This document shows positions 59,443 through 64,000 of a DNA stretch of 64,000 bases, piece after piece. Both the position numbers and the translations under genes were made by a program. The stretch spans positions 310,001 to 374,000 of the forward strand of contig MKTI01000006.1 in assembly GCA_001898185.1 (NCBI GenBank), in the 5' to 3' direction. Every line of letters starts with the position of its first letter. The first letter of the stretch is position 1. The notes beneath the pieces are model-generated. The model was not told the DNA's origin and made no database searches. It saw only the letters and a list, made by a program, of their open reading frames with translations. Origin of the DNA: Cellulomonas sp. 73-145 (lineage in GTDB: Bacteria > Actinomycetota > Actinomycetes > Actinomycetales > Cellulomonadaceae).

Positions 59443-59497
59443 CCCTTTCGGGCTGTACGCCTGGTGTACGTACACCGGGCGTACAGCCGCGGAAGGG
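59443..59497. repeat. Intergenic palindrome, copy C of three
   Basis: This 55-bp element has the core TGTACGCC/TGTACGTACA/GGCGTACA at 59454-59485 and outer arms CCCTTTCG/GGAAGGG. It lies in the 302-bp gap between the two-component genes and the ABC exporter genes, all on the minus strand. The rest of that gap holds a short CCGAGC triplet repeat near 59503 and nothing else I can identify. Confidence 0.9.
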
Positions 59498-59645
59498 TAG
59501 GGCCGAGCCGAGCCGAGCGGGCGTGTCGTCGAGCGGAGGCTGCCGTGCGGCGTCGTCGTTCGGAGCCGGCGTCGTCATGCGCTGCCGTCGCCGTACGACG
59601 CCGAGGCGCGCCGTCGTCGTCGCGTGCTGTCGGTGCACCGTCCGG

Positions 59646-60494
59646 TCAGACGTCGCGCCGGCTGATCGCCCACACGGCGCCGCCCACGACCGCGAGCACC
59701 CACACGACCAGCACCGCGGCGCCCGCACCGGAGCTCAGCACGTCCGTCCCGGCGCGATCGATCGTGGTGAACGCCGCCGCGGACGAGCTCGGCAGGTACT
59801 TCAGCGCCGGGTCCCAGCTGGCGGGCAGCAGCGCGCCGGCCAGCTGCGGCAGCACCAGCAGACCGGCGATCAGCACGCCGATGCTCCCGGCGACGCTGCG
59901 CAGCAGGATGCCGAGACCCATCCCGAGCAGGCCGGCGGCCGTCAGGTAACCCGCCATGCCGACCACCTGGCGCAGCACCCCGGGGTCACCGAGCGCCGCC
60001 GTGTGGTTGCCGCCGGAGTGCAGCACGGACATGCCGAGGAAGAACGCCCCGAACACCCCGACCAGCGTGCTGACCAGCAGCACGGCGGTCAGCACCACCG
60101 CCTTGCTCAGCACCACCTGCCAGCGCCGCGGCACAGCTGCCACGGTCGAGGCGATCATGCGCGAGCCGTACTCGCGGGCGCCGAGGATGCAGCCGAGCAC
60201 GCCGACCACCAGCACGCCGAGGTTGGCGCCGGTCAGCACGATGGCCACGGGCCCCATCTCCGCGAACCGGCCCGCGCGGCCCGTGTCCCCCATGCGGTTG
60301 TTGGACATCGCGGCGGCCAGTGCGGAGAAGCCGATGAGCAGGGCGACCAGCAGGGCCTGGCCGACCCAGCTGGCGCGCAGCGTGCGGAACTTGATCCACT
60401 CGAAGCGGATCACCCGCCCGAAGCTCTGCCGGTAGTGCCTGACCAGCCGCGGTTCGGGGAGGACGGCGGTCGGGGACGGGATCGTGGTGGTCAT
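59646..60494 (-). CDS. ABC-2 type transporter permease
   Basis: This 282-residue membrane protein has six helices in the ABC-2 pattern: WIKFRTLRASWVG (coupling segment), LLVALLIGFSALA, a long loop, [47 protein letters not shown], ylTAAGLLGMGLG-like and VLVVWVLAVVGGAVW. RMIASTVAAVP is typical of bacitracin/lantibiotic-type exporter permeases. It overlaps the ATPase stop by one base (TGATG). Confidence 0.92.
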   Translation of the reverse strand: MTTTIPSPTAVLPEPRLVRHYRQSFGRVIRFEWIKFRTLRASWVGQALLVALLIGFSALAAAMSNNRMGDTGRAGRFAEMGPVAIVLTGANLGVLVVGVLGCILGAREYGSRMIASTVAAVPRRWQVVLSKAVVLTAVLLVSTLVGVFGAFFLGMSVLHSGGNHTAALGDPGVLRQVVGMAGYLTAAGLLGMGLGILLRSVAGSIGVLIAGLLVLPQLAGALLPASWDPALKYLPSSSAAAFTTIDRAGTDVLSSGAGAAVLVVWVLAVVGGAVWAISRRDV

Positions 60495-61444
60495 CAGGCG
60501 GCGCTCCTCTGGGCGGTTCCGGCGTGCGGGGCGTGGAGCTCGACGGCACCGGCGTACTCGACCTCGTCGCGAGTCAGGGCCATGTAGGCGGACTCGAGCG
60601 AGCCGGTGTGCGTGGCCAGCTGGTGCAGCCGCAGGCCGTGCGCGGCGGCGATGTCGCCGATCTCGTCGGCCGCACGTCCTCGCACCTCGAACGTCCCGGC
60701 CTCCGTGGAGGTGAGGGTCACGCCGTCGCCCGCGAGCAGCGGGGCGAGCGTGGCGGCGTCGGGCGAGGCGACGACGACCGTGCCGACCGACGCGTTCGCG
60801 ATGAACTCGGCGATCGGCATGTCCGCGAGGATCCGGCCCCGACCGATCACCAGCAGGTGGTCCGCCACCAGCTCCAGCTCGCTCATCAGGTGCGACGACA
60901 GCAGCACCGTGCGGCCCTCGGCCGCGAGCTCGGCCAGCAGCGCGCGGATCCACTGGATGCCGTCGAGGTCCAGCCCGTTCACCGGCTCGTCCAGCAGCAG
61001 CACCGTCGGGTCGGCCAGCAGCGCCGCGGCGATCCCGAGCCGCTGTCCCATGCCGAGCGAGAACTCCCGCGTCCGCTTGCCCGCAACGTGGCTGAGCCCC
61101 ACGGTGCCGAGCACCTCGTCGACCCGACGCGGTCCCACGCCGACCGTGGCGCCCAGCGCCAGCAGGTGGTTGCGCGCCGTCCGCCCACCGTCCGTCCCCT
61201 TGGCGTCGAGCAGCGCACCGACCTCCGCGAGGGGAGCCCGCGAGTCGACGTACGGCCGCCCGTTGACAAGGGCGACGCCGGAGGTCGGGCGGTCCAGGCC
61301 GAGCACCACGCGCATGGTGGTGGACTTCCCGGCGCCGTTGGGTCCGAGGAAGCCGGTGACCACCCCCGGGGGGATGGTGGCGCTGATGCCGTCGACGGCG
61401 ACCTTGTCGCCGTACCTCTTGGTCAGCTGATGGAGCTCGATCAT
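60494..61444 (-). CDS. ABC transporter ATP-binding protein
   Basis: This 316-residue ATPase powers the adjacent permease. Walker A is GPNGAGKST, the signature reads FSLGMGQRLG (a common variant of LSGGQ in this family), and Walker B is VLLLDEPVNGLD, followed by the H-loop LLSSHLM. The C-terminal domain resembles those of multidrug/bacitracin exporters. The ATG at 61444 follows AGGCGGAACG. Together with the two-component genes it forms a typical peptide-antibiotic detoxification locus; the substrate is inferred only. Confidence 0.94.
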   Translation of the reverse strand: MIELHQLTKRYGDKVAVDGISATIPPGVVTGFLGPNGAGKSTTMRVVLGLDRPTSGVALVNGRPYVDSRAPLAEVGALLDAKGTDGGRTARNHLLALGATVGVGPRRVDEVLGTVGLSHVAGKRTREFSLGMGQRLGIAAALLADPTVLLLDEPVNGLDLDGIQWIRALLAELAAEGRTVLLSSHLMSELELVADHLLVIGRGRILADMPIAEFIANASVGTVVVASPDAATLAPLLAGDGVTLTSTEAGTFEVRGRAADEIGDIAAAHGLRLHQLATHTGSLESAYMALTRDEVEYAGAVELHAPHAGTAQRSAA

Positions 61445-61672
61445 CGTTCCGCCTGTCTGTGGGCTGGTGGCGGACGTGCCGTGTCACGGGCGTGGTCCGG
61501 TGGAGTGCGGCATCAGCGTCGCCTGGCGGCGGCCTCGTCGTCGTCCTCCGACCGGACCGTCGTCCGCGTACGACGAGCGCGGTACGCGACGCTCCGGACG
61601 GCGCACCTGGCGGAGGGGCGCATCGATACGGCACGGTGGGCTGCCGCCGCCCGTCGACCCCCGGAGCACCCC

Positions 61673-62062
61673 GTGAGCCAGCACGAGCCGACCCCGTCTT
61701 CCTTGCCGACCGCGCCCTCCTTGCCGACCGCGCCCTCCTTGCCGACCCCGCCGCCCGTACCGCCCTACTACGCCGTCGTCTTCACGTCGCTGCGCACACC
61801 GGGCGACCAGGGCTACGCGGAGCGCTCCGACGAGATGGAACGGCTGGCCGCCGGCATGCCGGGGTTCCTCGGGCTGGACTCGGCGCGCGACGCCGACGGG
61901 TTCGGCATCACGGTGTCGTACTGGCGGGACGAGGAGTCGATCGCCGCCTGGCGCGACCAGGCGGACCACGCCGCGACGCGCGCGGACGGGCGCGCGCACT
62001 GGTACGAGTCCTTCGCGGTGCACGTCGCCAAGGTCGAGAGGTCGTACGACTTCCACCGCTGA
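61673..62062 (+). CDS. Antibiotic biosynthesis monooxygenase (ABM) domain protein
   Basis: This 129-residue protein has an ABM ferredoxin-like domain: YYAVVFTSLRTPGDQGYAERSDEMERLAAGMPGFLGLDSARD, then ITVSYWRDEESIAAWRDQADHAATRADGRAHWYESFAVHVAKVERSYDF. Such proteins are oxygenase-like or heme-degrading enzymes; no catalytic residues can be assigned. The N-terminus carries three tandem copies of an 18-bp repeat (61700-61753), giving SLPTAP units. GGAG precedes the GTG start. It is divergent from the ABC exporter. Confidence 0.88.
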   Translation: MSQHEPTPSSLPTAPSLPTAPSLPTPPPVPPYYAVVFTSLRTPGDQGYAERSDEMERLAAGMPGFLGLDSARDADGFGITVSYWRDEESIAAWRDQADHAATRADGRAHWYESFAVHVAKVERSYDFHR

Positions 62063-62113
62063 CCTGGTGCGGCGGACCTCTCGGTGCCAAGGTCGGCACC
62101 GAGGGGGCGTCCG

Positions 62114-62488
62114 ATGCGCGTGCTTCGGTGGGTGGCGTGGGCGGCGGTGGCCGCATGGGTCGGGCTGTTCGTCGCGTGGATGATCCAGGGCCGGGAGCTG
62201 CCGATCCCGTTCGTCGCGGCGCCGTACGTCGCGTTCGGGGTGCTGTTCGTGGTCGCGGTGGTGCGGAACGTGCTGCGGCCGCGGCGCGGCGGTGCGGCGC
62301 GGGCGACCCTCGGCCCCGTGGTGCGGGGGTTCGACGACGTGCAGGACATCTACTTCGGGCGGACGCCGAGCATCACGCCGCGCTACGGCAGCGACGAGCC
62401 GGACGTCGCGTCGCTCGTCGAGCCGCACCCGGACCCGCTGGACGACGTGCACTGGACGCTTCCTGGCGGGCCTGGCGGCGTGCGCTGA
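62114..62488 (+). CDS. Small membrane protein
   Basis: This 124-residue protein has two hydrophobic helices (VLRWVAWAAVAAWVGLFVAW and YVAFGVLFVVAVVRNVL) and a soluble acidic C-terminus. I recognise no family. ATG 62114 follows GAGGGGG at 6 nt. It is the last typical high-GC gene before the A/T-richer right end. Confidence 0.7.
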   Translation: MRVLRWVAWAAVAAWVGLFVAWMIQGRELPIPFVAAPYVAFGVLFVVAVVRNVLRPRRGGAARATLGPVVRGFDDVQDIYFGRTPSITPRYGSDEPDVASLVEPHPDPLDDVHWTLPGGPGGVR

Positions 62489-62735
62489 GGCGACTCCTTG
62501 GCACTCAGCCGTGAACCACGGACTCTGCAAACGACCGTGAACGTCGGCGCGTCGATCCGCGGTGCGATGGCTACAGATGCCGCCTGTAAGGGCGAGCCGG
62601 GGCCAGTTCCGGCGAGGAGGAAGGCCTCACCTCCGCGCCGCCTCCCGTCTGGTCTTTGCGGTAACGTGCCGTTGGAAACGCCCGAGTCTTTCCGCGGCGA
62701 AACCCCTTGGTTTGACTGAGGATAGAGGCAGTTGC

Positions 62736-64000
62736 ATGCGAGACCAATTCCCGGGGTACTATCCGCCGACCGCAGAAGAGATGGCGAGGCTGTGGGATAC
62801 CGGAATCGTTGCCCTTGATGCCAATGCCCTCCTGAACGTGTATCGATATACGCGCAGCACCCGGGACGACTTCCTTTCCCTCCTAAGCTCCTTCGGTGAT
62901 CGGCTCTGGTTGCCGCGCCAGGCTGCTCAGGAATTCCATGAGAACCGACTTAAGGTAATGAGCGACCTGCTAAGCGCCCCCACTGTGATCTTGGATGGGG
63001 TTACGAAGGCGAAGAACGTCTTCTCCGAGTCGACGGGGCAATTCAGATACCACCCAGAGCTTGATGCGACCGCGCTTCGCAAGGAATTCGCCGATGCGCT
63101 GGCGCCGCTTGTTGGTCGTCTTGAGGACGTGAAACGCGACGCCGACGGGCAGGCGGCCCATTCTCCGCTCGCCGACCAGTTGCTTGACCGGATTACCAAC
63201 CTGTTTCGAGGAAAGATTGGCGGGGGGTTCGAGGAGCAGGATCTCGAGACCATCTACAAAGAAGGCGTCGACCGTTACAGCCGGCGAATTCCTCCCGGAT
63301 ACAAAGATGCCGAGAAGCCCGAGCCAAGACGTTATGGCGACCTCGTGATATGGAAGGAAATTCTCAGGAAGGCCGCCGAGTCCTCCATGCCCATGATTCT
63401 GGTCACCGACGACCGCAAGGAGGACTGGTGGTGGGAGCACCAGGGCAAGACCATCGGACCGCGCGTGGAACTAGTAACGGAGTTCGCTGCTCAAGCTGGG
63501 CAGCGGATCCACCTCTACAGTCCCGAGGCATTTCTTCGCGTGGCGAATGAGCGCGACAAGTCGAGCGTCAGCTCCAACTCGATCGACGAAGCTGAGGGCT
63601 TGGCGCGGCAGGAGCAGGAACGGGCGCGTGCGGCGCTCGAAGCGACGCTGGCCGCGATAGAGATGGAACGAGGCCAACTTGCGGCTCAACTAGCTTCCGG
63701 ACAGGTCCTAACTTCGGATGCGGCCAAGAACCTGCGGCATTTGATAGCGCAAATCGATGAGGAAGATTATCGCGGTGAGTCGACTACCGTCAGGCTACGC
63801 GATCGCCTGAAGGGAGTCACGTCGCAGGAAGAGGAGCTTGAGGTGTTACCTCGTCTGCGGCGGGAGATGTACTTAGCGCAGGAGCGGTCAGAACGACGCG
63901 CTGAACTGACTGCGCGCCTTGAGAGAACGTCCGTCGATGGCCGGCTTAACGAGGCCAGGTCCTCTGAGCTTCTGGAACGCATGGCGAATCTCGACGTGCA
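62736..64000 (+). CDS. PIN-like (PIN_8) nuclease-domain protein with coiled-coil C-terminus (runs off window)
   Basis: This gene is open to the window end (at least 421 codons). The N-terminal 250 residues match the PIN-like (PIN_8/DUF4935) domain: IVALDANALLNVYRYTRSTR, RLWLPRQAAQEFHENRL, RRYGDLVIWKEIL and MILVTDDRKEDWWWEHQG. The acidic residues of a PIN metal site are all there: Asp28, Glu66, Asp202 and Asp225/226/230. From about residue 270 the protein is charged and helical (EQERARAALEATLAAIEMER), probably coiled coil. Codons use A/T at the third position far more than elsewhere here, a sign of recent transfer. AGAGG lies 7 nt before the ATG. Such proteins occur in mobile and defence-rich regions; nuclease activity is inferred. 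Confidence 0.85.
   Translation, partial: MRDQFPGYYPPTAEEMARLWDTGIVALDANALLNVYRYTRSTRDDFLSLLSSFGDRLWLPRQAAQEFHENRLKVMSDLLSAPTVILDGVTKAKNVFSESTGQFRYHPELDATALRKEFADALAPLVGRLEDVKRDADGQAAHSPLADQLLDRITNLFRGKIGGGFEEQDLETIYKEGVDRYSRRIPPGYKDAEKPEPRRYGDLVIWKEILRKAAESSMPMILVTDDRKEDWWWEHQGKTIGPRVELVTEFAAQAGQRIHLYSPEAFLRVANERDKSSVSSNSIDEAEGLARQEQERARAALEATLAAIEMERGQLAAQLASGQVLTSDAAKNLRHLIAQIDEEDYRGESTTVRLRDRLKGVTSQEEELEVLPRLRREMYLAQERSERRAELTARLERTSVDGRLNEARSSELLERMANLDV

Noticed and set aside
60524..61672. Long N-terminal extension of the monooxygenase-fold protein
   Set aside because: The in-frame upstream stretch is antisense to the ABC ATPase gene; the GTG at 61673 has a good ribosome site.
62498..62719. 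73-codon ORF before the PIN-like gene
   Set aside because: No ribosome site, no family and odd composition; more likely part of the promoter region of the PIN-like gene.
1..64000. CRISPR arrays
   Set aside because: No regularly spaced repeats with unique spacers were seen on either strand.
1..64000. tRNA or rRNA genes
   Set aside because: No cloverleaf-like segment with a TTCRA arm and no rRNA sequence was noticed by eye; a tRNA scan would be decisive.
62736..64000. VapC-type toxin
   Set aside because: The PIN domain is of the larger PIN_8 type with a long coiled-coil tail and no antitoxin gene upstream.

Overview
The window comes from a chromosome of a very high-GC actinobacterium. Most third codon positions are G or C, GTG starts are common, lipoprotein boxes are of the LAGC type, and the gene set (CtaG, SPFH/ribbon-helix-helix pair, CsoR-CopZ-CopA, actinobacterial hem cluster) fits Micrococcales, possibly a Cellulomonas relative. 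That placement is inference from gene content; no rRNA is present. No tRNA, IS element, prophage or CRISPR array was seen. The last 1.3 kb is clearly richer in A/T and looks like the edge of an acquired region.

Layout. 1-1706: branched-chain amino acid ABC transporter genes (livH fragment, substrate-binding lipoprotein) with a perfect 16-bp hairpin between them. 1707-4981: a control region with DnaA-box-like sites and a LexA-type box, then replicative helicase dnaB interrupted at its P-loop by a 409-residue homing-endonuclease intein with an extra cysteine-rich insert. 5054-24487: mixed housekeeping and single genes (YCII, CtaG, a MecA-like penicillin-binding lipoprotein, membrane proteins, GNAT, PEBP, MarR/MFS pair, phosphofructokinase, a Na+/H+ antiporter broken by one in-frame amber codon, PrmC-like methyltransferase, SDR, dehydrogenase, aldo/keto reductase). 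24651-26210: acyltransferase, CsbD, then an apparently orphan cyclic di-GMP-I riboswitch followed only by a 48-codon ORF. 26211-31196: flippase-like/pseudokinase membrane protein, CPBP protease, RHH/SPFH pair. 31442-34501: copper operon csoR-copZ-copA with its operator. 36143-44442: heme (tetrapyrrole) locus, hemA divergent from hemE-hemY and hemC-hemD-hemB-hemL, with ATGA/GTGA stop-start overlaps; hemQ and hemH are not here. 45627-52082: purB, a lipase-like protein, VOC/WYL regulator pair, hisC. 52252-56105: a three-gene 2-oxoacid dehydrogenase operon (E1 alpha, E1 beta, E2; no E3) under a 35-bp concentric dyad. 56375-61444: AraC/VOC pair, NarL-type two-component system, ABC exporter. 61673-64000: monooxygenase-fold protein, small membrane protein, and a PIN-like/coiled-coil protein that runs off the window.

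Three observations cut across the window. A long palindrome (arms TGTACGCC/GGCGTACA around a TGTACGTACA centre) occurs three times, always between genes. At least ten genes show a TANNNT hexamer ending 6 or 7 nt before an ATG/GTG, the signature of leaderless transcripts. The cyclic di-GMP riboswitch has no conventional target gene, which makes it the strongest lead for something undescribed.
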